From Sorghum bicolor (lineage: Eukaryota > Streptophyta > Magnoliopsida > Poales > Poaceae): a stretch of DNA of 64,000 bases. Where the stretch lies: contig NC_012874.2 in NCBI RefSeq assembly GCF_000003195.3, forward strand, positions 58,460,600-58,524,599, written 5' to 3'. Positions 48,287-60,497 of this stretch are shown here, piece by piece (position 1 is the first letter of the stretch; each line of letters begins with the position of its first letter). The position numbers and the translations under genes are program-made. The notes under the pieces are model-generated. The model worked only from the letters and a program-made list of their open reading frames with translations. It was not told the DNA's origin and made no database searches.

Positions 48287-49124
48287 CCATAAGGACCTCT
48301 ACATCATGAGCTGTTGAAAAATTAGTAAGTTAATTGAAATAGTGTCTAGGAATATTTGTTATCAAAAATAAAGAACACCTAACAATTAAATCAAATTGAA
48401 AAAAATAAAACAAGTATAAAAAATAAAGACAAAACCCTAAGTAATAATTCAAAAAAAGAATACCTAACAACTAAATCAAATTGACAAGGTAGAAAAACAC
48501 CGTTAATGGAAACTAAATATATATCTTTATTTCACTAAAATAAATTTGAGAATGAAACATGCAAATGGTGAGAGGAGAGGCATCATCTTAAGCAACCTCA
48601 TACATGAAAAATGCTTATTGCATAATTAAATCAAATTTACATAAAAAATAACATCCTAAACAATATAATTTAAAAAACTAAAAAGAAAATTTATCTTTCT
48701 CTCTCTTCCCAAGCATGGAAACACCACTCATGGAAACCACTACATATATATTTCTTGGATTCACTAATTAGAGAAGGAAACATAGAAAAGGAGAGAGGAG
48801 AGACATCATCTAACCATCTTAAGCAACCTCATTTGAGCAAATATAGTCCATACCAAGCTATTCTACTCTCTCCCTCTCATGGTAAAACCCTAGATCCAAA
48901 AAGTAGCTCAAATTGAGCAAGAGGGCACAAAAAAGAGGCATTAGAGGCATCAACTAACCTTTCTTAGCCACCTCCTTCCAAGAAATGAAGATCAAAACTT
49001 CCCCCTTGTATTTTGGAAAAATTGGACCTCCAAGATGGGCTCCAATGGAACGTGGCTGCGAGCTACAGTTCTGCCCGAGGAGGAAAATGGGGGCAGAGGG
49101 GTATTTATAGGAAGAATAGCACAG
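48287..49124 (-). other. Upstream/5' non-coding region of the element D transposase
   Basis: AT-rich, no gene. A degenerate direct repeat links 48490-48620 and 48718-48845 (GGAGAGGCATCATC, CTTAAGCAACCTCAT phrases). Probably leader or promoter sequence of the transposase gene. Confidence 0.45.
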
Positions 49125-49396
49125 ACGGTTTGCTTAAGGATCCGCCTGTGTAAATTTATTAACACATGCGGTTCACATAACTGAATCACCTGTGTTAATG
49201 AACCATTTACACAGGCAGTTCAGTTATGTGAGCTGCCTGTATTAATAGATTTACACAGGCGGTTCACATAACTGAACCGCCTGTATAAATTGTTCATTAA
49301 CACATGCGGTTTTCTTACAATAACCGCATGTAGTGACCTATTTACACAGGCGGTTTTTAATTCTGGACGTACAAATTTATAACACAGGCGCATTAT
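49125..49396. repeat. Subterminal inverted repeats of element D
   Basis: ACACAGGCGGTT and its complement AACCGCCTGT recur in both directions about eight times, often as hairpins (GGCGGTTCACATAACTGAACCGCC). They mark the 5' end of D, where transposase-accessory proteins usually bind. The end is cut at 49396 by element E and continues at 61003-61072. Confidence 0.75.
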
Positions 49397-49735
49397 CACT
49401 ACTACAGAATGAGGCATTGGTCGATGCCCAAAATGGCCAAAAACCTCGGCCTTTTTGCGGCCCGGGGTTAAAGACCCCTTTAACACCGGTTCATAACACG
49501 AACCGGTGCTAAAGGGTCCTACCCAACGGCTACTGACAGGTGCTGTCGGGGCGGAGACCCTTTAGAACCGGTTTGTGTTACCAACCGGTGCTAAAGGGTC
49601 CCCTTTAGCACCGGCCAGCGCTACGGGCCGAGGCAAAGCCTTTAGCACCGGTTTGAGTTTCAAACCGGTGCTAAAGGGTTACCCTTTAGCACCGGTTTTG
49701 TTTATGAACCGGTTCTAAATGTCCCGTTTATAGGC
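49397..49735. repeat. 5' terminus and subterminal hairpin array of element E
   Basis: After the CACTACTACAG terminus come four inverted pairs of the box CCTTTAGCACCGGTT / AACCGGTGCTAAAGG (about 49480-49520, 49559-49601, 49640-49678, 49678-49720). Such arrays bind the TNPA-type protein in En/Spm elements. Gene leader sequence follows from about 49740; 49740-50222 has no coding region. Confidence 0.85.
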
Positions 49736-50222
49736 CGGATCACTCCTCCTCTCTGCCCATTTGAAACCGAGAGCACCATTCACCATTGTTGTTCTTGGAG
49801 CTTCTTCTTCCTCATTTGTTCTTTGTCTCCGACGCCCATTGTTGATTTTCTTCGACTCCGTCATCGTTTCTTCGTGTTTGGAGGTGACTAACTTTTGTCT
49901 TTCTTGTCTTTTTTATGTTGTTTTTGGCTTGTGATGTTCCCATTATTTTTAGCTCAAATCCACGTTGTTATTTTGAATCATTCACATGAATTAGTATTCA
50001 TATATATATATATATATCATGGTTGACCTAGTATTAATGTAGTTTGCAAGAATGAATTATAGTATATTTTAATGATCTTAGAAAGTAGGATAGTTCAAAT
50101 TAATTGGTTTGTTAATATCACTTGATTTATTTTTATTACTACATATAATGTCCATTGTATCATACATGTTTACTAGTAAATGTAGAATTTATAATTGTTT
50201 AAAAATTGAGTATGGATAGTAG

Positions 50223-50744
50223 ATGGCAACCGTGACCGGGTCTTCGGTCTCTCAACGGGTTCAAAAGCGATACCGTCCGGAACTCCCTCTCATTACTTGT
50301 GGCAAGTGTGGGCAGAAGATTTTGATGGAGTACAAAGTGTCGAAAGAGGGAGTAAACAAGGGTCATATATTCTACGAGTGTCCAGATCGTAATGTGAGTT
50401 ATTTCCTGACATTTGCTTACATATGTGCATATTTTTTTAATGTTATTAATTAAACTTTTGATTCTCTCTTTTAATTTCAGTGGGACGGTACCGGCGGATG
50501 TACAGGTTGGTACTGGGAGGAAGAATACATTGAACACATTAAGAAATCTTTTGCACAGGTGGTTGAGGCTGAAGGTGGTGAGGCAGTGAGCCGACGAAAG
50601 GAGTTCAATGATGTTGATCAAGCGAATGATCTATCTATTATAGTTGAGATCGAACGCGAACTAATTATGTTGCTTAAGTGCATTTTAGTTTTGGTTTTTT
50701 TAGTGCTAGTTGCGATTGTATTTGTTGTAGCCAAGCTTTCCTAA
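50223..50744 (+). CDS. GRF-type zinc-finger protein with C-terminal membrane segment
   Basis: Exons 50223-50393 and 50481-50744 join in frame (GT at 50394, AG at 50480) to give 144 residues. The N-terminal half is a GRF zinc finger: CGKCGQK, then HIFYECPDRN and, across the splice, GGCTGWYWEEEY. A short charged linker follows, and the protein ends in one hydrophobic helix (LLKCILVLVFLVLVAIVFVV). Start chosen at the first ATG after the repeat array. GRF fingers bind nucleic acid; with a tail anchor the protein would sit on a membrane. It is the only frame in E without an interruption. Its role for the transposon is unknown; it may be a captured host gene. Confidence 0.75.
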
Positions 50745-50839
50745 ATTAATCAACTATGTATCTTAGACATGTTGTGCAATAAAACGAGAAACTATATGTG
50801 TGCATGGTTTTCATAATATATATGTTATATTTAATGCAG

Positions 50840-53800
50840 ATGGTAACACGTAATTGGATGTATAATGCTGATCGGCGCTCCGAAGAGTTCATTAATGGCG
50901 TGCACTATTTCTTAAGTGTGGCCGAGTCAAATAAGAGGGACGGTTTCATGTGCTGTCCATGTGCCGTGTGCAAGAATTTGACGGAATATTCTAACTCAAG
51001 AACTCTTCATTCACACTTATTAAAGTCTGGTTTTGTACCAAACTATATTTGTTGGACCAAACATGGAGAAAGCGGGATTATAATGGATGAAGGTGAAGAA
51101 GAAGAAGAAGAAGAATTGGACCATGCCAATATTATTGCTCAGTACGGTGGCTTCAATGATGTTGCAATGGGGGAGATAATGAAGAAGAGGTGGCGGCAGA
51201 AGATGATCGGGGCGATGATGCTTTTGGTGATGCCATCCGTGATGCACAAAGAGAATGTGAAAGTGATAAAGAGAAAGCCAAGTTCGAGCGCATGCTAGAG
51301 GACCACAGGAAATCGCTATATCCCACCGCTGAAGAGGGGCAAAAAAAGCTGGGTACCACACTAGAATTGCTGCAATGGAAGGCAAAGAATGGTACATCTG
51401 ACAAGGCATTTGGGCAGTTATTGAAGATCATAAAAAAGATGCTTCCGAAAGGCAACGAATTGCCCACCACTACGTATGAAGCAAAACAGGTTGTCTGCCC
51501 TTTGGGATTAGAAATCCAGAAGATACACGCATGTCCTAATGACTGCATCCTCTACCGTGGGGAGGAATACGAGAATTTGGATGCATGTCCAGTATGTAAG
51601 GCATCACGGTATAAGATTAGACGAGATGATCCTGGCGATGTTGAGGGTGAAGAACATCATAAGAAGAAAATTCCAGCCAAGGTTATGTGGTATGCTCCTA
51701 TAATGCCATGATTAAAACGTCTGTTCAGAAATAAGGACATTGCAAAGTTGTTGCGGTGGCATAAAGAAGACCGTAAGATAGACAATATGCTGAGACACCC
51801 TGCCAATGGATCCCAGTGGAGAGTGATAGACAGAGAATTCCCACATTTTGCAGATGATGCTAGAAACTTGCGGTTCACCTTAAGTACAGATGGTATGAAT
51901 CCTTTCGGTGAGCAGAGCAGTAGTCACAGCACTTGGCCAGTTACTCTATGTATCTACAACCTTCCTCCATGGCTATGCATGAAGCGGAAGTTTATTATGA
52001 TGCCGGTGCTTATCCAAGGACCGAAGCAACCTGGCAATGATATAGATGTCTACCTAAGGCCATTAGTTGAGGAACTTCAACTTTTATGGAGCAAACTAGG
52101 AGTTCGCGTGTGGGATGAGTACAAACAAGAGCACTTTGACCTGCGAGCATTGCTGTTTGTAACAATCAATGATTGGCCAGCTCTGAGTAATCTTTCAGGC
52201 CAGTCAAACAAGGGATATAATGCATGCACACATTGTTATGAAGACCTTGACTGTGTATTTTTGAAAAATGTCGAAAGGTCATGTACCTTGGCCACCGTCG
52301 GTTTCTTCCTGTGAACCACCCAGTACGAAAGAAAGGTAAGCATTTTAAAGGCAAGGCAGACCACCGGACCAAACCTCTCAATCGAACCGGGGATGATGTA
52401 CTCAAAATGGTCAAGGATATAAAAGTGGTATTTGGAAAGGGACGAGGCAGCGAACCTATTCCCAAGGATGCTAAGGGACACGTACCCATGTGGAAGAAGA
52501 AATCCATATTTTGGGAGCTACCTTACTGGAATGTCCTAGAGGTCCGCAACGCGATCAACGTGATGCACCTGACAAAGAATCTTTGTGTGAACTTGCTCGG
52601 ATTCATGGGTGTCTACGGGAAGTCTAAGGATTCACTTGAAGCATGACAAGACTTGCAGCGCATGAAAGAACGAGACAACCTGCATCCAGAAAAGACAGAT
52701 GATGGACGTCATTACTTAAGCCCTGCTAGCTACACTCTGAGCAAAGAAGAGAAGGAAAGCATGTTTGAATGTCTTAGCAGCATCAAGGTCCCATCTGGAT
52801 TCTCCTCCAATATCAAGGGAATAATTAATGTGCCAGAGAAGAAATTCCTGAACTTGAAGTCCCATGACTGTCACGTTCTAATGACGCAATTGTTGCCGGT
52901 CGTTTTAAGAGGAATTCTACCTCCACACGTACGTCTAGCCACCGTAAAGCTATGTGCATTCCTCAATGCAATTTCTCAGAAGGCAATCAATCTAGAGCAA
53001 CTAGCTACTCTGCAGAATGATGTCGTTCAATGTCTCGTCAGCTTTGAGTTGGTGTTCCCTCCATCCTTCTTCGATATCATGACACACCTCATAGTTCATC
53101 TGGTCAAAGAGATTTGTATTCTCGGTCCTGTGTTCCTACACAACATGTTCCCCTTCGAGAGATTCATGGGTGTCCTAAAGAAATATGTCCATAGTCGTTC
53201 CCGGCCAGAAGGAAGCATTGCCAAGGGCTACGGAACAAAGGAGGTCATAGAGTTCTGTGTTGACTTTATTCCAGACCTTGACCCAATTGGCATTCCTGAA
53301 TCTCGACACGAGGGCAGACTCAGTGGAAAGGGAACACTTGGGAAGAAAACATATATTGGTATGGGAGACGGTTACTTCAATAAAGCACACTACACAGTTC
53401 TCCATAACTCCTCATTGGTGGAACCATATGTTGAGGTACACAAAGATTTCCTACGGTCCCAGTGGCCCGGGAAGAATGAAGCTTGGATAATGCGTCAGCA
53501 CATGGAAAGTTTTGGCAATTGGTTGCGCAAAAAATGTCAAGGTGATGAAAACATTGATGAGCAGCTTTATTTGTTGGCCAGGCAACCATCATGGCATGTC
53601 CTCACAAACAAAGGGTACGAGATAAATGGTAACACATTTTACACAGTTGGCCAAGATAAAAGGAGCACCAACCAAAATAGTGGTGTACGCGTGGATGCCA
53701 CGGATCCAAATGGGAACAGACAAACATATTATGGACGCATAGAAGACATATGGGAACTAGTCTATACAGCTAATTTTAAAGTTCCTTTGTTCCGGTGCCA

Positions 53801-54197
53801 ATGGGTGAAGATGACCGGAGGTGGGGTCACAGTCGACAAGGAGTATGGGATGACAACCGTGAACCTTAACAATAGTGGGTTCAAAGACGAACCATTCATC
53901 CTTGCTGCAGACATGAGTCAGGTGTTCTATGTCAAAGATATGTCTACGAAACCAAAGAGAGGAAAAAATGATGACCACTCAATCATCAATGAGCCAAAGC
54001 GCCACATTGTCCTTTCTGGGAAAAGAAACATTGTCGGAATTGAGGACAAGTCAGACATGTCAGGCGATTACGAAAGGGATGATCGAATTCCACCCTTCAT
54101 AGTCAACAAAGATCCAAGCATTCTGTTAAACAATGAGGATACTCCATGGTTACACCGGGATCATAACCAATTCTTGAATCTCACACAAACTAAATGA
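50840..54197 (+). pseudogene. TNP2-type transposase of element E (interrupted)
   Basis: ATG at 50840 (MVTRNWMYNADRRS) just after a possible splice acceptor. Domains in order: transposase-associated (FMCCPCAVCKNL, ICWTKHGESG), a zinc-type CPNDCILYRGEEYENLDACPVC segment, the TNP2 core (LSTDGMNPFGEQSS; 51880-52300), DUF4218 (IKVPSGFSSNIKG...LKSHDCHVLMTQLLP; 52780-53230) and DUF4216 (YYGRIEDIWEL, VPLFRCQWVK; 53720-53950). Damage: single-base shifts near 51175 and 52278, and TGA codons at 51709 and 52644 where arginine (CGA) is likely. The last 514 residues are open. It is the DDE-type enzyme that cuts the CACTA ends. Confidence 0.88.
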
Positions 54198-54510
54198 AAC
54201 TATATGTGTCAATTGTGGATTTTCAACTACACCTTCCCAAAACTTTGTCAAATGCAAAAATGGTCTATATATGAAATGTAGATTTTGATGAGTGGAACAA
54301 TATTGGTATTCATGACTTTTCCATTCAAGATCATCTAGGGTTCCGAAACCGCTACGTGGCTATGAGTTCTATGAAAATTCAAAATTCAGTGGTTTAAACT
54401 TTTCCAAATGAAAAGTTGACCATTAGACAAAATGTAGAACTTGATGAGTGTAGTAAACTTTGTATTCATGACTTTTCTATTTGAGACAATCTAGGGTTCG
54501 GTCAAAGGGT
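54190..54510 (+). repeat. Post-transposase repeat of element E, related to 1-1262
   Basis: Aligns by eye with the repeat units at the window start (tgaatc.cacaaa, gtcaaatgcaaaaatg, gatgagtggaacaa, gaaaagttgaccatta). This supports the view that 1-2261 is a related CACTA element. 54511-54900 is AT-rich with nothing recognisable. Confidence 0.7.
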
Positions 54511-54902
54511 GTGTTCATCAAGATATATATTTTTATATGATTTTTTATTTGATGAAAACTATACCCAACTAGCATTCCTAGTAATAAATAACAAAAATAA
54601 AAAGTTTTATGTCAATATGATGTGAAAATAAATTTCCAGTTGATTGGATATAATTTTTGTAAATTTATTGGAATAATATATTTTTGCATTAACAAAATAC
54701 TAAAGATTTCTTACAAAATCATTGCAAATTATAAAAATACAATAAGATATTTAAGTTTAAAAATTTTTATGTGTACATTAAAACAAATTACAATATATGT
54801 CACTGTTTAAAAAACATTATGCAAAATATTTAATTTACTATACAATTTATAATATAAACTGTATATATAAACAACTGAAAAACCCTAAACTAAAAAACAG
54901 GG

Positions 54903-55135
54903 CCTTTAGAACCGGCCCATAGTGGGAACCGGTGCTAAAGGGTCAGGAGCCCGCCCTAGGGCGCGCTGGACCCTTTAGCACCGGTCTGTGGCTGGAACCG
55001 GTGCTAAAGGGTCCCTTTAACACTGGCTGGTAACAAGAGCCGGTGTTAAAGGGTGACCCTTTAGCACCGGCTCGTGTTACCAGCCGGTGTTAAAGACCCT
55101 TTAGCACCGGTTCGAGCCACGGACCGGTGCTAAAT
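54903..55135. repeat. Internal subterminal-type hairpin array of element E
   Basis: Six or more CCTTTAGCACCGGT / ACCGGTGCTAAAGG boxes in inverted pairs, the same motif as at the two ends, but here between the two big genes and directly upstream of a TATA-like box (CTATATATG, 55146). Likely controls the second gene. Confidence 0.8.
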
Positions 55136-55145
55136 GGGTCCGCCA

Positions 55146-55390
55146 CTATATATGTGTGCAGGAGCCCTGGATCTGAACAGTTCCTTCGTCTTCGTCGAGC
55201 CGAGCCCTTCGTCTTCGCCGCCGCCGTTCGTTCGTCGAGCAGAGCGACGCCGCCGCCGTCCACCACCGTCTCCAGCGCCGCCGTCGACCACCGTCTCCAG
55301 CGCCGCCGTCGACCACCGTCAGCGCTGTCGCCGTGCGCCGTCGTCCGGCGCCACGTATACACTGCACGCGACACTCTCTCTCTCTCCTAA
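55146..55390 (+). other. TATA-like box and GC-rich leader exon of the TNPA/Ulp1 gene
   Basis: CTATATATG is followed by a GC-rich, CGCCGCCGT-repeat stretch, much like 1588-2054 in F. It is probably the non-coding first exon. The coding start is at 56480, so a long first intron is implied. Confidence 0.45.
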
Positions 55391-55414
55391 TTTAACCGAG
55401 TTCACTGCATGCTC

Positions 55415-55452
<38 letters not shown>

Positions 55453-56440
55453 GCACTACTAGTACTGTTGCACAGTTTTTTATATATATATGGGACTCTA
55501 CAATTTATTTAGTGATTTGCATGTATATATATATATACACTAAAAATAATAATAAAATGCTAGTATATTAAGTATATATATACATAAAAATTATAGTATA
55601 CATGTAATAGTAATGAGAATGCTAGCTAGTATATGTAATAGTTTTAGTATATTATTCTAGCTAGCTGCTATAGTATACATGTGTAGTGTTTTGAATTGTT
55701 ATAAATTATAGTATATTTGTAGTATATTAATATTATTCTTGTATTATTTTGTAGTATTATATTTTAGTAAATACTTTATGAATTTTAGTATATTATTCTA
55801 GTCTATTACTTGGCTTAATATATTCTAGTAGTGTTTACCTACCAAATTTATTCTAGTAGTGTTTTGTATATATTATTGTTTGTACTATATTATTATAGTA
55901 TTGTTTTTTACTATATTATTCTAGTGTATTACTTGGCTTAAAAGATTCTAGTATTAATTTTTAGAGCACTCCATTCTAGCTAGTATACATGTGTAGTGTT
56001 TTGAATTGTTATAAATTATAGTATATTTGTAGTACATTAATATTATTCTTATTATTTTGTAGTATTATATTTTAGTAAATACTTTATGAATTCTAGTCTA
56101 TTACTTGACTTAATATACTCTAATAGTGTTTACCTACCAAATTTATTCTAGTAGTGTTTTGTATATATTATTGTTTGTACTATATTATTCTAGTATTATT
56201 TTTTAGTATATTATTCTAGTGTATTACTTGGCTTAAAAGGTTCCAGTATTAATTTTTAGAGCACTCCATTCTAGCTAGTATACATGTGTAGTGTTTTGAA
56301 TTGTTATAAATTATAGTATATTTGTAGTATATTAATATTATTCTTGTATTATTTTGTAGTATTATATTTTAGTATATACTTTATGAATTCTAGTCTATTA
56401 CTTGGCTTAATATATTCTAATAGTGTTTACCCACCAAATC
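55391..56440 (+). repeat. AT-rich region with (TA)n and a ~300-bp tandem repeat
   Basis: A TATATA run at about 55419-55449 is followed by a unit containing TAGTATACATGTGTAGTG at 55671, 55981 and 56277, giving a period of about 300 bases and almost three copies. It probably lies in the first intron of the TNPA/Ulp1 gene. Confidence 0.75.
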
Positions 56441-56479
56441 TTATATAGAATATATATATGTATGGTTGCACACATAGAA

Positions 56480-59400
56480 ATGGCTGACCGTCCTAATGAT
56501 GATCCTGATTATATGAAAGCTGCCATTCAAAATATGATCGACGACGGTAGTCAGTACTTTGTTGATTACCACGAGATCATGCAAGGCAATCCTACTGAGC
56601 AACAAGAGGGCAATGCCCCTGAGCAACAACTAGTCGTGCAACAAGAAGAAAATACTGGCGAGGTATGTAAATGTAAACATATATAATTAATGCATCTCTT
56701 ACATTAGGTTTTAGACTTATTACTTGGTTATTAATTTAGTATTTTTGTTTCTATATCTACGTGTAGCCTTCTGGATCGACCTCTACGGGGAGAAGCGTAC
56801 CTCCACGAGGGCCAAAGAAGCCGTTGGAGGGCCGCTATGTAATCTCTGAGTTTGAGATAGCTACAGGCAGACCACTTGGTGAGCATGCAAATAAATATGT
56901 TAGTCACAGTGGATATCTTGTGAGAGATCAAATACCGATCAGTGCTCGTGAATGGAGAGAGAAGCGAGGTGCTCCTGAGATCAGTTTTGTCTCTGATCGT
57001 GACAAGGACTTAGTTTGGAAAGCCGTCACAGACGTTTTCACCTTCGACACCAACGATGAAGAGTTGAAGGTGTGAATTTATGACTGGACTATGAAGAAGA
57101 TGGCAGTACTCTTCCAGAATTGGAAGAAGACTTTGTACAATAAATATGTCAAGAAAAACGAGACTCCAAATTTCAACCTCAAGCAATATGTAAAGCTGAG
57201 AGCCTTCTGGGATGACTTTGTGCAGTACAAAACATCAGAAGAGGGCGAGGAACGAGCCAATAGAAACAAAGAGAATGCCAGTAAAAAGGCATACCACCAT
57301 CATATGGGATCAGGTGGTTATAAGAGTGTTGTTCCCAAGTGGGACCGAATGGAACAGGAGATGCTTTCTAGGGGGGTCACACCCGAGACAATAGCAAAGA
57401 ATTGGAGCGAGCGCTCCAAGCATTGGTTCTACGGTCATGGGGGAAGCGTGGACCCAGACACCGGGGCGCTAGTTTGGGGCCAAGAAATCTCTAGAGCAGC
57501 ACAGAGACTAGTCCGTGCACGAGAGGCAGTTCAGTTTGGTGAGTTCATGCCTAACAGGGAGAAGGATGAACTCACCTATGCGCTTGAAAATCCTGAGCAC
57601 GGTGGGCGTACGAGAGGCTATGGGGCAGTTCCGTGGCTGCAATCATTCCAAGCCGATCAAGATACCTACAGAAGCCGTCAGAGAAAGAAGGATGAGGAGG
57701 CAGAGCGGATCCGCCAACTGGAAGCTTTTGTTCTGCAGTCACAAGAGCGCGAGAAAGCTCGTGAAGAATGGATGCAGGCAGAGATTCAAAGGCAAGTGCA
57801 AGCAGCACTTAGTTAAATGACGAAAGGGCAAGGTACATCACAGCCTGAGGTCAATGTTAGCCCCCCAGGCCAGTTGAAAAGCAGTTGCGCTTCCACGGAA
57901 GTATCAACCATTCAGGATGACACGAAGCTACACTTCCCCGTGGATGATGTCACAGAGGCTTTTACTACCTATGAGCTGCATGTACCAGATGGGAATGCAA
58001 GCAAAAAGGTGGCTATCGCTGTTGTCAACCCTATCGACCGAACGAGAACTCCAAGAATCCATAATCGACCAGTACCTGGTGGATACGCTAGCGTCTCGGT
58101 TGATAGGGTTGAGAAAGGTTGTGGCAATGTGCCACTAGACATAGAAGGGGGAGACGGAGAGAAGACCTTAGGTGAAGCTGAGAAGACATTTATTTGTTGG
58201 CGCAAGCGCTTCATAATTATTCCTCAACATAGGTTTGTGTGTGATTTTACTTCTTATATTATTTATTATGTATTGAAATTAAAAAAAAGTTTGCTCACAA
58301 AACTTGTAATTGTTTTCTTTGCAGGGACTCCTCCAACCTAAGTCCAGTTCTCTCCCCAGCGCATCATAGTGCTGCAGGCGGTGACAATGCTGGATCTCCT
58401 CCAACACCTGCGGCGGCCACACCGACCCCGCCACCGCCTCCACCACGGTCTCCACCTCCTCCACCGAGGTCTCCAACTCCTCCACCGAGGTCTCCAACTC
58501 CTCCACCGCGTTCTCCAACGCCAAAAAGATCGGCCCCACCACCTCCACCGCCTGCACCGCCCTCTCCAAAGAGTGCACGGTCGGTCCCCTCGCCTCCAAA
58601 GCGAGGTAGTAAGAAGCGGTCCGCCCAAGAAGGACCGAAGTCATCGGTCCCACCTCCAAAGAAGGCTGCCTCAGCAAAGAGAGCTAAGACGCCAGAAAAA
58701 TTACCTTACGAAAAGAGTGAAGAGGAGGTAATTGCTACATCCAAAGCTGAGGTCCAACAATTTTTTGATAAAATAAAGGAGGATAGGAAAAAACGGCTTA
58801 ACCCAGAAAAGCCGTACTTTTTATGTGAAGCCATCGGAACTGAGGCAGAAGGTGGCGGACCGTCAAAAGAAGCAACGCGAAGCTCAGAAAAAGCCAGCAC
58901 TTTCGGACTATGAGCGGTCTCTGGTCAAGTCTTCACAGCCTAAGAAGAGAGTAGGAAAGGGGGTCCCACAGCTCGGAGAAGTATCAAAACCGGTGCCCCC
59001 TTTGATTGTGCCAAATCAATACGGCTCAAATGAAGACTTGATGCCAAAGAAATCCTTACCGTTGTCTGAGCTAGACTCCCTTGAGCGTTACTTTGGACAG
59101 AGTGGTTTAAATATGGAAGAAATTGCCGCCATTCTTGGATGCCAAACATTTGAAAAAACCGAGGTAGTTGATCAATGGAGGGCAAGATATGAACCGGGCA
59201 GAAGTCTATTCGACCCTAAGCGTTTACACGAGCTCGGCACACAAATGTTTGCAATAAACAAATGGTGCATTGAGGCGTCTAAAAGGGGAGAGAATTGGAT
59301 TTCTGTTCGTATTAGACAACATCACTACTTCCGTGGAGATGACCTCATATACGTGCAGTTCGAAGAATTGCACCAATTATGTCACCTCGACGCTCTTGAC

Positions 59401-60497
59401 AAATCTCTTGTCAGCTGCTTTTGTCTGTAAGTATTTTTTTTTCTTTTTATTATACTTCTATCTTCTTTAATTACATGTATATAATCCTTACACACTTAGG
59501 ATTTGTATGTATATATGCAGGCACCAAATGAGAGAGCTCAGAATGAGAAATGACAATAGTATTGGGTTCGTTGACCCTTATATTGTTTTCAAGGCTACGC
59601 AGGCAGTGTGGACAGCAGATCATGAGACAGAAGTCTGCACCAATCTTATGAGGTTCTTTGTGAACCAAAAAGAAAAACAAAAAATACTCTTCTCCTTCAA
59701 CTTCGAGTGAGTTATATAGTTATTAAGTGCATCCATATTTTATTTTACATTATAGGACTGACTATATATATGTGTGTAAACAGCTTTCACTGGATACTCA
59801 TGGTCATTGAAATTCCTAAGAACCGGTTAATAATCTTTGACTCAATGAGAAAACCACAAGAAAATTATCAACAAATGGTAAACATTATTCAAAGGTACGT
59901 AATGTCGATCTCAGCTACAAAAATATCATAATATGACTCTGTAATTATTAGTTTAGGATCCACAATGCATGGCTGTGTATAGGGTTTGGGAAAGATTCAT
60001 TGACCGTGAACATCTGAGTGGATGTAAAGCGCCGCTTAACATAATACATCCACAAGTAAGTTCTACTAGCTAACAAACTTTCGCTAACATTTAGCCTTCT
60101 TATTGTCGTGGTCGTGAATATTTTTATATATATATCGTACAGTGGTGTTTAAGACAAGAAGGGGGGAACAATCTATGTGCATATTACGTGTGCAAATTCA
60201 AGATGGCACAAGTCAATCAAACACCCATAGAGACGCTCAGAGTACGTTACATGTCTCTTTTCATTATCTCCTGAATTATATTGAATAACTTAGATAACTA
60301 ATACCTTTTTTATTTATTTCAAATTAAAGACGGAATGGCTGAGGGAAAAGGTCCTACAACAAGACTGAATCAAAGCTATCCAAGAGACGATAGCAGGATT
60401 TCTCCGCGACCAAGTGATCAATCCAAACGGCGAGTTTCACTTCAACGGCAACGAAACTCTTATTCCAAACAACGATGATCATTTGTATCGTTTGTAG
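56480..60497 (+). pseudogene. TNPA-like (Transposase_24) protein continuous with a Ulp1-type cysteine protease
   Basis: Exons: 56480-56662, 56767-58232, 58325-59426, 59521-59706, 59784-59894, 59993-less-10 (59983)-60055, 60143-60241, 60330-60497; all borders GT/AG and all phases fit. Part 1 (to about 57816) is the plant En/Spm TNPA-type domain (FWDDFVQYKTSEEGEERANR, AYHHHMGSGGY, WSERSKHWFYGHGG). Part 2 is a linker with 21-base PPPRSPT repeats (58449-58520). Part 3 is a C48/Ulp1 protease: FHWILMV (His), IIFDSMR (Asp), then LRQEGGNNLCAYYVC (Gln and Cys). Stops: TGA 57073, TAA 57814, TGA 60366; one extra base near 58820. Ulp1-like domains in CACTA elements are known. They might remove SUMO from silencing factors; that role is inference. 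Confidence 0.8.

Noticed and set aside
49125..49396. CRISPR-like array
   Set aside because: Short direct repeats with irregular spacing and inverted copies; they are CACTA subterminal repeats in plant DNA.
54903..55135. End of an additional nested CACTA element
   Set aside because: No terminus plus 3-base duplication could be found on either side, and the two large genes around it complement each other as one element.
58338..58677. Trp/Arg-rich minus-strand frames at the proline repeat
   Set aside because: Antisense of the PPPRSPT repeat; the plus frame fits the spliced TNPA/Ulp1 gene.
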